A stretch of DNA of 37,183 nt from NCBI GenBank assembly GCA_021295655.1, contig JAGWBX010000019.1, forward strand, positions 1 through 37,183. Reading direction: 5' to 3'. This document shows, piece after piece, positions 8,187 through 16,692 of this stretch (positions are counted from its first letter, which is position 1; the number at the start of each line of letters is the position of its first letter). A program made the translations under genes and the position numbers. Origin of the DNA: Candidatus Latescibacterota bacterium (lineage in GTDB: Bacteria > Latescibacterota > UBA2968 > GCA-2709665). Under the pieces are notes generated by a model. It ran no database searches, had not been told where the DNA came from, and worked only from the letters and a program-made list of their open reading frames with translations.

Positions 8187-9794
8187 GTGCCCCAGGTCCA
8201 TGCCAGGCTCGTAACCGGCGCGCAGATGGCCCGCATCGACCGCGGAGCCATCGAGCGCGGGGTTACCGGCGTCGAACTGATGGCGTCAGCGGGGCGTGCC
8301 GGCGCCCGGGTGCTCCATGACCTCGTCGGCGGTTTTCCCGGCAAACGAATCGTCGTCCTCTGTGGCAAGGGCAACAACGGCGGCGACGGTTTCGTTATCG
8401 CGGATCTCGCCGCGTCTGCCGGCGCTTCGGTTTCCACTTTTCTGCTGGCATTGAAGGACCAGGTCGCGGGCGATGCGCGCCACCACCTGGACCGGGCCCG
8501 GAAGAATGGCCTTGAGATCGAAGAAATTCTTGAATCTAAAGACCTTGAACGAATCCGGACCGCGCTTTCCCGCGCATCCGCTGCGGTAGACGCCCTCCTT
8601 GGAACCGGGATTCGCGGCGGCCCCCGCGGGCTCGTGGCGGGCGCAATCGAGTCGCTTCGGGACACTGCCTGTCCCATACTGGCCGTGGACGTCCCGTCGG
8701 GCCTGGATGCCGACACCGGCCGTGCGGAAGGGCCCTGCGCCGCTGCAACGCGCACGGTTACCTTCGGGCTCCCCAAGATCGGCCAGTTCCGATTTCCGGG
8801 TCGGTCCCTTTGCGGAACCCTGAATTGCGCGGACATCGGATTGCCCCGTGCGACCGTCGCCGCCGAAAAGGTCAACGTCCGGCTCATCGCGGCGCACGGA
8901 GGCGCGGCGCTTCTGCCGCGAAGACCGGCAGACGCCCACAAGGGCGATTGCGGCCGGGTGGTTATCCTCGCCGGCTCAACGGGTTTCACGGGTGCCGCGG
9001 CCCTCTCGGCGCAGGGGGCGCTCAGGTCCGGCGCCGGTCTGGTCCGGGTGGGCGCGCCGGAGAGCCTGAACGATATTCTGGAGGTCAAGCTCACCGAGGC
9101 GATGACCCATCCGCTTCCCGAGGTCCGCAAACACCGCTGTCTCGCGATTCGCGCCCGGGGCGACATTCAGCGGCTGGTCGCCTCTGCCGACTGCGTCGCG
9201 CTGGGACCCGGGCTGGGGACGCATCGGGAAACCGTCGAATTGGCCCGGCGGATCGTTCACGATATCCAGGTGCCGCTCGTTCTGGACGCAGACGGCATCA
9301 ACGCGCTTTCCGGAGCGCCCGAAAAGCTGAAAATGCGAACGGCGCCAACCGTTCTGACGCCCCACCCGGGGGAATTCGCGCGACTTACCGGTCTCGACGT
9401 CGAGGCCGTTCGGTCAGACCCCATCGGTTCGGCGCGGAAACTGGCCGGCGAGGCCGGCGTGATCGTCGTCCTCAAGGGCGCGCCGACCGTTGTGGCCGTA
9501 CCCGCCGGCCGTGTGTACCTCAATCCCAGCGGGAATGCCGGCATGGCCTCGGGCGGATCCGGAGACGTGCTCACGGGAATTCTCGCCGCTCTGATCGGTC
9601 AGGGCCTGGACCCCGAATCGGCGGCCTGCCTTGGTGTCTACCTGCACGGGCTGGCCGCGGACCTGTGCGCGGAACGCACGGGCGAGGCCGGAATGATCGC
9701 GGGCGACGTCGCGGCGGCGCTGCCGGGCGCCCGCCGGGTTATGGAAACCGGCGCGGACAAGAACCGATACATCCGATTTCATCCGTTAAACTGA
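8187..9794 (+). CDS. nnr: Bifunctional NAD(P)H-hydrate epimerase / ADP-dependent dehydratase
   Basis: The product is 535 residues with both repair activities in one chain. The N-terminal YjeF-type epimerase (about 1-220) interconverts the R and S forms of hydrated NAD(P)H; the C-terminal ribokinase-like dehydratase (about 235-520) restores NAD(P)H using ADP. Key motifs: GKGNNGGDGFV (60-70) and DVPSGLDADTG in the epimerase; ILAGSTGFTGAA, GPGLGTH, LTPHPGEFARL and NPSGNAGMASGGSGDVLTG in the dehydratase. The GTG at 8187 was chosen because AACGGAGG ends five bases before it and the family usually begins with a short basic stretch like VHARLVTGAQM. An ATG at 8145 in the same frame is the alternative. 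It is followed 11 bases later by a small membrane protein. Confidence 0.93.
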   Translation: MPQVHARLVTGAQMARIDRGAIERGVTGVELMASAGRAGARVLHDLVGGFPGKRIVVLCGKGNNGGDGFVIADLAASAGASVSTFLLALKDQVAGDARHHLDRARKNGLEIEEILESKDLERIRTALSRASAAVDALLGTGIRGGPRGLVAGAIESLRDTACPILAVDVPSGLDADTGRAEGPCAAATRTVTFGLPKIGQFRFPGRSLCGTLNCADIGLPRATVAAEKVNVRLIAAHGGAALLPRRPADAHKGDCGRVVILAGSTGFTGAAALSAQGALRSGAGLVRVGAPESLNDILEVKLTEAMTHPLPEVRKHRCLAIRARGDIQRLVASADCVALGPGLGTHRETVELARRIVHDIQVPLVLDADGINALSGAPEKLKMRTAPTVLTPHPGEFARLTGLDVEAVRSDPIGSARKLAGEAGVIVVLKGAPTVVAVPAGRVYLNPSGNAGMASGGSGDVLTGILAALIGQGLDPESAACLGVYLHGLAADLCAERTGEAGMIAGDVAAALPGARRVMETGADKNRYIRFHPLN

Positions 9795-9805
9795 GATCCA
9801 GACCC

Positions 9806-10333
9806 ATGCCGGATATCCGCGAAAGCATCGATGAGATGATCGAGGAGTCCTATCTCTCCGGCCTTACGGAAGGAGAAATCAGGGCCGACATGGAACGCTT
9901 TGTAAGCATCTGCGGCAGGGTGATCCGTGAGAACGTACACGACAGGAAACAAACACGCAGACTCACCGAACAACTCGCCAGAGCCAGGGCGCTCAGCCTG
10001 GTTGAAGACGCTTCCGGATCGAGGGACGACACGGACCTGCTTATTCCCGACGCGGACGCACACGCGTCTCTCAAGGGGCGGTACGCGGAGAGGGCCGCAC
10101 GCAACAAACGCCTCATTCTCAGGGTCATCCGGGAGTGCGATCCGAAACTCGAGCAACTCATCGAAAAGGAAAGGTTCTCGGGTTCGATTCCGGAACCGTC
10201 CGCGCCTTCGCTGCCCCTCGGGGTCAATGCGCCCCGCAACGGGGTAAAGGATTTTTTCCTGAAAACATGCTTTGCCGTCACGCTGCTCCTCATACTCCTG
10301 CTGGTCTACCTGGTCCTGCTGCAAAATGTCTGA
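9806..10333 (+). CDS. Hypothetical tail-anchored protein
   Basis: The product is 175 residues and I do not recognise a family. Residues 1-150 are soluble and strongly charged, with predicted helices (SIDEMIEESYLSGL, RKQTRRLTEQLARARALSL, YAERAARNKRLILRVIRECD). The last 28 residues form one hydrophobic helix (TCFAVTLLLILLLVYLVLLQ) with almost nothing after it, so the protein is probably held in the inner membrane by its C-terminus with the bulk in the cytosol. It begins 11 bases after nnr and is likely co-transcribed. A hairpin terminator follows at 10362-10406. Confidence 0.75.
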   Translation: MPDIRESIDEMIEESYLSGLTEGEIRADMERFVSICGRVIRENVHDRKQTRRLTEQLARARALSLVEDASGSRDDTDLLIPDADAHASLKGRYAERAARNKRLILRVIRECDPKLEQLIEKERFSGSIPEPSAPSLPLGVNAPRNGVKDFFLKTCFAVTLLLILLLVYLVLLQNV

Positions 10334-10361
10334 GACGCAGACAACCACACCGTTCCACACG

Positions 10362-10406
10362 ACCTGCGAGCATCCTCCTTTTTCCGGGACAGCCGCAGGT
10401 TTTTTT
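10362..10406 (+). terminator. Intrinsic terminator after the nnr transcript
   Basis: A perfect seven-base stem ACCTGCG (10362-10368) / CGCAGGT (10394-10400), a 25-base loop, and then six T residues at once. The loop is longer than usual, but stem plus T tract right after the gene end make a terminator likely. Confidence 0.5.
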
Positions 10407-10415
10407 CTAAGAACA

Positions 10416-10553
10416 CTAGTGTCCCGTCCCAGAAATACCTCACCATTCTTCCGCCGATTCATCCCGTCTCGCTACGTTGCCTTCGCTCGGCCTTGCGAGC
10501 CGGGCGACTCGACGGCCGAATTTAGGCAACTTATTTCTGGGACAGAACACTAG
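10416..10553 (+). mobile_element. MITE-like element with terminal inverted repeats
   Basis: This is a 138-base unit bounded by CTAG at both ends (10416-10419 and 10550-10553). The inverted ends AGTGTCCCGTCCCAGAAATA and its partner, read inward from the right as AGTGTTCTGTCCCAGAAATA, agree at 17 of 20 positions. Insertion at CTAG with TA duplicated is the habit of the IS630/Tc1-mariner superfamily, so this looks like a non-autonomous derivative. It has no coding capacity. It sits between the terminator of nnr and carB. Its left 72 bases recur inverted at 16582-16653. Confidence 0.6.
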
Positions 10554-10592
10554 CCGTATCCATTTCATAAGACGGAGGCTTTTCCTGCAATC

Positions 10593-12041
10593 ATGCCCAG
10601 GCGCAATGACATCCAGAAAATCATGCTCATCGGATCCGGCCCGATCGTCATCGGACAGGCATGTGAGTTCGACTATTCCGGCGCGCAGGCATGCAAGGCC
10701 CTCAAGGAAGAGGGATATACGGTTGTGCTGTTGAACAGCAATCCGGCCACGATTATGACCGATCCTGAAATGGCGGACCGGACCTACGTGGAACCGGTCG
10801 CGCCGGAGGTCTGCGCGGCCATCATTAAACGGGAGCGTCCCGACGCGCTTCTTCCCACGCTTGGCGGACAGACCGGACTGAACGTGGCCATGGAGCTCTA
10901 CAACAGCGGCGTTCTGGATGAATACAACGTGGAGATGATCGGCGCGAACGCCGAAGCCATCGAGAAGGCCGAAAACAGGGAACGTTTCCAGGCTGCAATG
11001 GCCGGTATCGGCATCGAGTTTCCGAAAGGCAGATTTGCGCACAGCGCGGCAGAAGCCCGCGATATAATCGACGAAATAGGCTACCCCGCCATTATTCGTC
11101 CATCCTATACGCTTGGAGGGACCGGCGGAGGCACGGCCTATAACGCGGAAGAGTACGAACATCTCGCGGTTCGGGGGCTGGAACTCTCGCCCACCACCGA
11201 AATCCTGGTCGAAGAGTCCATCATCGGGTGGAAAGAGTTCGAACTGGAGGTGATGCGCGACCTTAAGGACAATGTGGTTATCATCTGTTCCATCGAGAAT
11301 TTCGATCCAATGGGAATCCACACCGGCGACTCCATTACGGTAGCGCCTGCGCAGACCCTGACCGACAAAGAGTATCAGGCCATGCGGGACGCATCCATCG
11401 CCGTTATCCGGGAAATCGGCGTGGAAACGGGCGGATCCAATATTCAATTCGCGTTGAATCCGCGGGACGGACGTATCGTCATCATCGAAATGAACCCGCG
11501 GGTGTCCCGGAGTTCCGCGCTGGCCTCGAAGGCTACCGGGTTCCCCATCGCGAAGATTGCCGCTAAACTCGCCGTTGGATACACCCTGGATGAAATCAGG
11601 AACGACATCACCCGGGAAACGCCCGCCTCATTCGAGCCGACCATCGACTACTGCGTGGTCAAGATTCCGCGGTGGACCTTCGAAAAGTTCCCCCAGACGG
11701 AAGACCTCCTCGGCACCCAGATGAAATCGGTGGGTGAAACCATGGCCATCGGCCGTACGTTCAAGGAGGCCTTCCAAAAGGGCCTGCGTTCCCTCGAAAT
11801 CGGCCGCGCCGGATTCGGGGCCGACGGAAAGGACCTGGCGGTTGCCGAACTCGACCGTGCCGCAATTGAGAAACGGCTGCGAGTACCCAATTCCCAGAGG
11901 CTGTTCTACCTCAAGGCCGCGCTGCAAGCGGGTTGGCCCTTATCCGAACTTTACGACCTGACGGGTATCGACCCCTGGTTTCTCGAGAACCTGCGACAGA
12001 TCACCGAATTCGAAAAGGAACTCGCGGAACTCGTCGCGTGA
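10593..12041 (+). CDS. carB1: Carbamoyl-phosphate synthase large chain, N-terminal half
   Basis: The product is 482 residues matching the first half of CarB, which normally has about 1,070. It carries the carboxy-phosphate domain: pre-ATP-grasp start [20 protein letters not shown] (11-30), [11 protein letters not shown], the ATP-grasp glycine loop [12 protein letters not shown], and [20 protein letters not shown] with metal-binding E and N. The early part of the oligomerisation domain follows ([19 protein letters not shown]). The ORF ends at a TGA (12039-12041) in the middle of that domain, and the remainder follows in the same frame. GGAGG lies about 15 bases before the ATG. No carA is in the window. 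With pyrK and pyrD downstream this forms a pyrimidine group. Confidence 0.93.
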   Translation: MPRRNDIQKIMLIGSGPIVIGQACEFDYSGAQACKALKEEGYTVVLLNSNPATIMTDPEMADRTYVEPVAPEVCAAIIKRERPDALLPTLGGQTGLNVAMELYNSGVLDEYNVEMIGANAEAIEKAENRERFQAAMAGIGIEFPKGRFAHSAAEARDIIDEIGYPAIIRPSYTLGGTGGGTAYNAEEYEHLAVRGLELSPTTEILVEESIIGWKEFELEVMRDLKDNVVIICSIENFDPMGIHTGDSITVAPAQTLTDKEYQAMRDASIAVIREIGVETGGSNIQFALNPRDGRIVIIEMNPRVSRSSALASKATGFPIAKIAAKLAVGYTLDEIRNDITRETPASFEPTIDYCVVKIPRWTFEKFPQTEDLLGTQMKSVGETMAIGRTFKEAFQKGLRSLEIGRAGFGADGKDLAVAELDRAAIEKRLRVPNSQRLFYLKAALQAGWPLSELYDLTGIDPWFLENLRQITEFEKELAELVA

Positions 12042-12062
12042 TTTCAGGAGTCTGACAGCCGT

Positions 12063-13895
12063 ATGCACCGGAAACAACGAACCATCGAAGACCTCCGAAA
12101 CCGAATTGGCCGCTCGGATCTCGCAAAGGCCAAACAATACGGTTTCAGCGACCGGCAGCTTGCCCACCTCTGGAACACCAGTGAATGGACGGTAAGGGCC
12201 CTCCGCAGAGAACTGAGTATCCAGGCGGTATACAAAACCATCGATACATGCGCCGCCGAGTTCGAGGCGTATACGCCGTACCATTATTCGACTTACGAAG
12301 ACGAAAACGAGGCCATCCGATCGGATCGGCCCAAGATCATGATCCTGGGCGGCGGCCCGAACCGCATCGGGCAGGGCATCGAGTTCGACTATTGCTGTGT
12401 GCACGCGGCTTTCGCGCTGAAGGAAGACGGTTACGAGACGATCATGGTCAACTCGAACCCCGAAACCGTGAGCACGGATTACGACACCTCCGACAAACTC
12501 TATTTCGAGCCTTTAACGGCCGAAGACGTGCTCAACATCGCGGATCTGGAAGAACCCGACGGCGTCATCGTACAACTCGGCGGGCAGACGCCGCTGAACC
12601 TGGCGCACGACCTGGAGCGCGGCGGCGTCAACATTATCGGCACGTCTCCGGACAGCATCGATCTGGCCGAAGACCGCAAGCGATTCGGCGCGCTGATCAG
12701 GCAACTCGGCATTTCCCAGCCCGAAAACGGAACGGCCACGAGCGTGGACGAGGCCGTGGCCGTGGCCGACGCCATCGGCTATCCGGTGCTTGTCCGACCC
12801 TCGTACGTCCTCGGCGGGCGGGCCATGGTGATCGTCTACGAACGGAAGGCGCTTCTCAGCTATATGGAGAAGGCGATCCAGGCATCGCCCGAACATCCCA
12901 TCCTCATCGACCGTTTTCTCGAAGACGCGCATGAGTTCGACGTGGACGCCGTGGCGGACGATACAACGGTGGTAATCGGCGGCATCATGCAGCATATAGA
13001 AAGCGCCGGCGTGCATTCGGGCGACAGCGCCTGCGTGCTGCCGCCGTACGACATTTCCGGAGAACACCTCGATGAACTCCGTTCCCATACCCATGCGCTG
13101 GCCGGCGCTCTGAACGTCGTGGGGTTGATGAACGTACAGTTCGCCCTGCAGGACAATCAGGTCTATATTATCGAGGTCAACCCGCGCGCCAGCCGCACGG
13201 TGCCCTTTGTCTCAAAAACGATCGGCGTCCCCCTCGCCAAAGTGGCGGCACGCGCCATGGTGGGCCGGTCTCTCGCGGAACAGGGGCTGACCGGTGAAAT
13301 CTCCTTCGATCACATCGCAGTCAAGGAGGCCGTATTGCCTTTCGCCAAGTTTCCGGGCGTGGATACCCTGCTGGGTCCCGAAATGAAGTCTACGGGCGAA
13401 GTCATGGGCATCGACACCGACTTTGGACTGAGCTTCCACAAGGCGCAGTTCGGCGCGGGCGTGCGGCTGCCCACCTCCGGGGCCGTGTTCATCTCTGTCA
13501 ATGACCGGGATAAGGAAGCCGTAATACCCGTTGCCCGCCGGCTGTCGGAGCTCGGTTTTCAGATTGTCGCCACCCGCGGCACCCACGCCCGGCTCAAGGC
13601 GCACAATATTCTCGCAGAGTCCATTCTCAAAATCCAGCAGGGCCGTCCCAATATTCTGGACGCCATAAAGAACCGGACGATCGTCCTGATGCTGAATACG
13701 CCGGCGGGTGAGGCCGCGCAAGCCGACGACCACAAGATTCGCCAGGCCACGCTTCAATACGGCATCCCGTACACGACCACGCTGGCGGGGGCTTCGGCTG
13801 CGGTGGCCGGCATCGAATCCCTCAAGAGAAACGGCGAGGTCAGAATTCGTTCACTCCAGGAATTCCACGGGAAGGAGGGGCGAGACAACCCATGA
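12063..13895 (+). CDS. carB2: Carbamoyl-phosphate synthase large chain, C-terminal half
   Basis: The product is 610 residues matching the second half of CarB, the part that phosphorylates carbamate. It begins inside the oligomerisation domain (LAKAKQYGFSDRQLAHLW, about 20-37). The second pre-ATP-grasp and ATP-grasp domains follow (ILGGGPNRIGQGIEFDYCCV, MVNSNPETVSTDYDTSD, RPSYVLGGRAM, IIEVNPRASRTVPFVSK), and an MGS-type regulatory domain ends the chain (about 470-600), the usual site for UMP feedback. The ATG at 12063 has AGGAG 12 bases upstream. It is in the same frame as carB1, separated by one TGA and seven sense codons. Its stop overlaps the next ATG (ATGA), so the downstream gene is translationally coupled. 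Confidence 0.93.
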   Translation: MHRKQRTIEDLRNRIGRSDLAKAKQYGFSDRQLAHLWNTSEWTVRALRRELSIQAVYKTIDTCAAEFEAYTPYHYSTYEDENEAIRSDRPKIMILGGGPNRIGQGIEFDYCCVHAAFALKEDGYETIMVNSNPETVSTDYDTSDKLYFEPLTAEDVLNIADLEEPDGVIVQLGGQTPLNLAHDLERGGVNIIGTSPDSIDLAEDRKRFGALIRQLGISQPENGTATSVDEAVAVADAIGYPVLVRPSYVLGGRAMVIVYERKALLSYMEKAIQASPEHPILIDRFLEDAHEFDVDAVADDTTVVIGGIMQHIESAGVHSGDSACVLPPYDISGEHLDELRSHTHALAGALNVVGLMNVQFALQDNQVYIIEVNPRASRTVPFVSKTIGVPLAKVAARAMVGRSLAEQGLTGEISFDHIAVKEAVLPFAKFPGVDTLLGPEMKSTGEVMGIDTDFGLSFHKAQFGAGVRLPTSGAVFISVNDRDKEAVIPVARRLSELGFQIVATRGTHARLKAHNILAESILKIQQGRPNILDAIKNRTIVLMLNTPAGEAAQADDHKIRQATLQYGIPYTTTLAGASAAVAGIESLKRNGEVRIRSLQEFHGKEGRDNP

Positions 13896-15673
13896 ACTCA
13901 AACCGGAAGACCCTGCTGTCCTGCATCGTTCTGCTTGCGGGAACGCTGGTTTCCGGGTGTGTCTATTACAACACGTTCTATAACGCCCGGAAACAGTTCC
14001 AGGAGGCCGAACGCAAGCGAGAGGAAGCCGAGAACGTCGCTGCCACCGACCAGAAGAACCGGCAGAGGGTGTTCAGGTACCGCGATTTCTATTGGCGGTC
14101 CATACGCAAGGCTTCCATCGTCCTCGACCGGCATCCCGACAGCGAATGGGTGGACGACAGCCTGCTGCTGATCGGTAAGGCCTTCTACTGGCTCCGCAGC
14201 TATCGCGACGCCCTGCTGAAGTTCCAGGAACTACAGGACAATTTTCCCGAAAGCCTGCTGCTCACCGAAGCCCTCTACTGGAAGGGGCTTTCGCTCTGGG
14301 CGGCCGGCAGGGCTGAAGAGGCGCGCCCGGCACTGGCCAACGTGGGCGAGAGCGCTGATCCCCAATTTACCGGGAAAGCCCGGCTCGCGCTGGCCGAACT
14401 GGAAGCCGAAGCAGGCGATCACGCCGCCGCCATCAATGCATATCAGAAACTGCTGGAGGCCAGGCCCAGGGGTCTCGCCACGAAGATATGGCTGGGCATC
14501 GGCAACGCCAGGTTTCACCTGGAACAGTACGAAGACGCCCTGTTGGCCTATCGCCGCGTCTTGAAGTCGAAACCGAAGAACAGGATCAACTTCGAAACCC
14601 GCCTCCAGATCGGCGGGATTCTCGAACGCCAGGGAAAACTGGATGAGGTCCTGGCAACGTACAACCGCATTCTGAAGATCAAGAGCCTGAGATCATATGA
14701 GCCCGAAGTCCACCTCAAACGGGCGAACGTGTATCAGCTCATGGGAAAACAGGAAATCGCGGATGAGATCTACAATGAAGTCATCGAGCGCAATCCGAAG
14801 ACGGAACACAGCGCCGAAGCCTACTACCGGTTGGCAATGTTCGAACTGACGTCCCGTAGAAACATGGAGAGGGCGAAAGAGCTCTTTGCCAGCGCCCGCA
14901 AGGAAAAATCCGGATCCGACGCCGGCAAGGCGGCCAGAGACCGGGAAAAGGACCTTGTCAAGCTGGAGCGGTTTCAAAAGTCGGCCGCCAAGGGGAAGAA
15001 AAAAGGCCTCAAGGCATTATTCAACGTGGCGGAAATGTATTTGTTCAACCTCTCGGAACCGGATTCCGCGCTCGCCACGTATTACAGGGCATACGAAATC
15101 GCGGACAGCCTGGACACGGAACTGGCGCCGAAGGCCCTGTATGCCATGGGTCTGATCTACGCGGACAGTCTGAAAAACCAGGAAGCGGCGCAGAAGACGT
15201 TCCGGAAACTGATCGACACGTACCCCGTCAACCCCTACGCCGTGAGTGCCCGTCAGCGGTTGACGCACGCCCTCGAGGACGACGCGAGGGCGGAAGCGCG
15301 GTTTCGCGAGGCCGAAACGCGCATGGCCGGTGGGGGCAATCCGCCCGGCTATCTGGATATCCTCAAACAGTTGCCATTGGAATATCCGAACAGCCCCTTT
15401 TCGGCCAGGGCACTCTATACGATCGCGTGGACCTATGCGAACCGCATGGAGAATCCCGATTCCGCCCAGGTCTATTACCAGAAACTCGTGGACGGCTATC
15501 CGCTCACGGAATTCGCGGAACTCGCGTCGAAGAGCCTCAAAGGCGATTTCCTGAAAGTCATCGCGCAATCCGGTCCGGACGCGGAACCGGCCGACGGAGC
15601 CGACGGTGCGGCGCCTGCGGCCCCGAGGCGTGATAAACGCCAGCGGGATTCCGATAGCACGCGTGAGAATTAG
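13892..15673 (+). CDS. TPR-repeat outer-membrane-type lipoprotein
   Basis: The product is 593 residues. It starts with a lipoprotein signal, MNSNRKTLLSCIVLLAGTLV then SGC, with the lipobox cysteine at residue 23. The mature part begins VYYNTFYNARKQFQEAERKR and continues with many tetratricopeptide-like repeats (for example LLLTEALYWKGLSLWAAGRA, AYQKLLEARP, YRLAMFELTSRRNMERAKEL, PDSALATYYRAYEIADSL, DSAQVYYQKLVDGYPLTEFA). The C-terminus is a charged low-complexity tail. Such proteins act as protein-interaction scaffolds at the outer membrane, comparable to BamD or YbgF in role. The CxYYNTFYNAxK start is a recurring signature in FCB-related and uncultured phyla. It overlaps carB2 by four bases although the functions are unrelated. 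Confidence 0.85.
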   Translation: MNSNRKTLLSCIVLLAGTLVSGCVYYNTFYNARKQFQEAERKREEAENVAATDQKNRQRVFRYRDFYWRSIRKASIVLDRHPDSEWVDDSLLLIGKAFYWLRSYRDALLKFQELQDNFPESLLLTEALYWKGLSLWAAGRAEEARPALANVGESADPQFTGKARLALAELEAEAGDHAAAINAYQKLLEARPRGLATKIWLGIGNARFHLEQYEDALLAYRRVLKSKPKNRINFETRLQIGGILERQGKLDEVLATYNRILKIKSLRSYEPEVHLKRANVYQLMGKQEIADEIYNEVIERNPKTEHSAEAYYRLAMFELTSRRNMERAKELFASARKEKSGSDAGKAARDREKDLVKLERFQKSAAKGKKKGLKALFNVAEMYLFNLSEPDSALATYYRAYEIADSLDTELAPKALYAMGLIYADSLKNQEAAQKTFRKLIDTYPVNPYAVSARQRLTHALEDDARAEARFREAETRMAGGGNPPGYLDILKQLPLEYPNSPFSARALYTIAWTYANRMENPDSAQVYYQKLVDGYPLTEFAELASKSLKGDFLKVIAQSGPDAEPADGADGAAPAAPRRDKRQRDSDSTREN

Positions 15674-15736
15674 TCGCGGGAACGACCCTGCAGTCCTTCA
15701 AAACGTTTCGGTTTGCCCGGGTGACGCTTTCGTCCA

Positions 15737-16531
15737 ATGATTCCTCAATTCCTGCAGGAAAACGCCGAAGTCCTCGTCAACGAGCAGATCGCGCGAAACG
15801 TCTACCTGATGCGCCTGCTTGCGCCGGGAATTGCCCGGGCCTGCCGACCCGCCCAATTTGTGCAGATCCGCACCGACGCGGGGCAGTCCCCCTATCTCAG
15901 ACGTCCATTCAGCGCACTTCGCACGGACCCTGAAGCGGGAACCATAGAGCTGGTCTACGACGCCTTTGGAGAGGGCACCCGCCGGATGGCTGGCGCCGCG
16001 GCCGGTCATCGCCTCGACCTGCTCGGCCCGCTCGGACGGCCCTTTGTCCCATCGCTTACCGGCCGCGTGCTGCTGGTCGCCGGAGGGGTCGGTCTGGTCC
16101 CACTCGCCTTCATGGCCTGGTACTATAAAGAACGCCGGGATGACATGGTATTATTGATGGGGGCGGCGAGCAAAGCCCGCATGCCCGAAATGGATCGTGT
16201 GATTCCCTCCGATCTGTGTCGAAGGCTGGCTACGGACGACGGCAGCCTCGGGCATAGGGGCCCCGTGACGGACCTGATTCCGGAGCATGTGCTGCCGGAC
16301 GGAACCCAGGTGCTTACCTGCGGCCCGCACGCCATGATGGCGCGGGTCGCCCGGATCACGGCCGGGCGACGTGTGCCGTGCCTGGCATCCATGGAAAACC
16401 ACATGGCCTGCGGATTCGGCGCGTGTGTCGGCTGCGTGGTGGAATACCGGGAGGCGGACAGGGAGGACGATCGATACCGGCGCGTCTGCATTGAGGGTCC
16501 GGTAGTGGATGCCCACGCGATCGTCTGGTAA
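15737..16531 (+). CDS. pyrK: Dihydroorotate dehydrogenase electron-transfer subunit
   Basis: The product is 264 residues. It moves electrons from the PyrD FMN through a 2Fe-2S cluster and FAD to NAD+. The flavin-binding motif is YLRRPFSAL (53-61); the nucleotide-binding start is VLLVAGGVGLVPLAF (111-125) and the end block is LTCGPHAMM (193-201). The four cluster cysteines are C225, C230, C233 and C251 in CGFGACVGC and VCIEGPVV, the PyrK spacing. No good ribosome site precedes the ATG. It lies 63 bases after the lipoprotein gene and upstream of pyrD, though a 161-base gap with a repeat relic separates it from pyrD. Its presence shows that PyrD here is the NAD-linked 1B kind. Confidence 0.93.
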   Translation: MIPQFLQENAEVLVNEQIARNVYLMRLLAPGIARACRPAQFVQIRTDAGQSPYLRRPFSALRTDPEAGTIELVYDAFGEGTRRMAGAAAGHRLDLLGPLGRPFVPSLTGRVLLVAGGVGLVPLAFMAWYYKERRDDMVLLMGAASKARMPEMDRVIPSDLCRRLATDDGSLGHRGPVTDLIPEHVLPDGTQVLTCGPHAMMARVARITAGRRVPCLASMENHMACGFGACVGCVVEYREADREDDRYRRVCIEGPVVDAHAIVW

Positions 16532-16581
16532 CCGACACCCGGCTGGCAAGGCGCCTGAGCGAGGCGACCTGCCCAGGGTCA

Positions 16582-16653
16582 CCGAGCGAAGGCAACGCCG
16601 CCAGATGGGATGAATCGGCGGATGAATGGTGACATATTTCCGGGACGGGACAC
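16582..16653 (-). repeat. Second copy (fragment) of the MITE-like repeat
   Basis: Read on the minus strand, these 72 bases match the left half of the element at 10419-10490 with about 64 of 72 identities by hand count, including the terminal GTGTCCCGTCCC. The rest of the element (16531-16581) is degenerate: GGCTGGCAAGG and GAGCGAGGCGAC recall it only loosely. It fills most of the pyrK-pyrD gap and may have displaced an original coupling. Confidence 0.65.
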
Positions 16654-16692
16654 CATGCCTCGCCTGCAGAGCGACTTTTTCAACGAACGTCA

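Noticed and set aside
8162..9166. 334-codon minus-strand frame inside nnr
   Set aside because: Ser/Arg/Pro-rich shadow with no ribosome site.
8810..9805. Long upstream extension of the small tail-anchored protein frame through nnr
   Set aside because: Arg/Gly-rich shadow of the nnr dehydratase domain. The real gene begins at the ATG at 9806.
10593..13895. carB as a single gene with TGA read as an amino acid throughout the genome
   Set aside because: Other genes in the window (nnr, pyrD, carB2, copA neighbours) end properly at TGA, so genome-wide recoding is not supported. Local readthrough stays possible.
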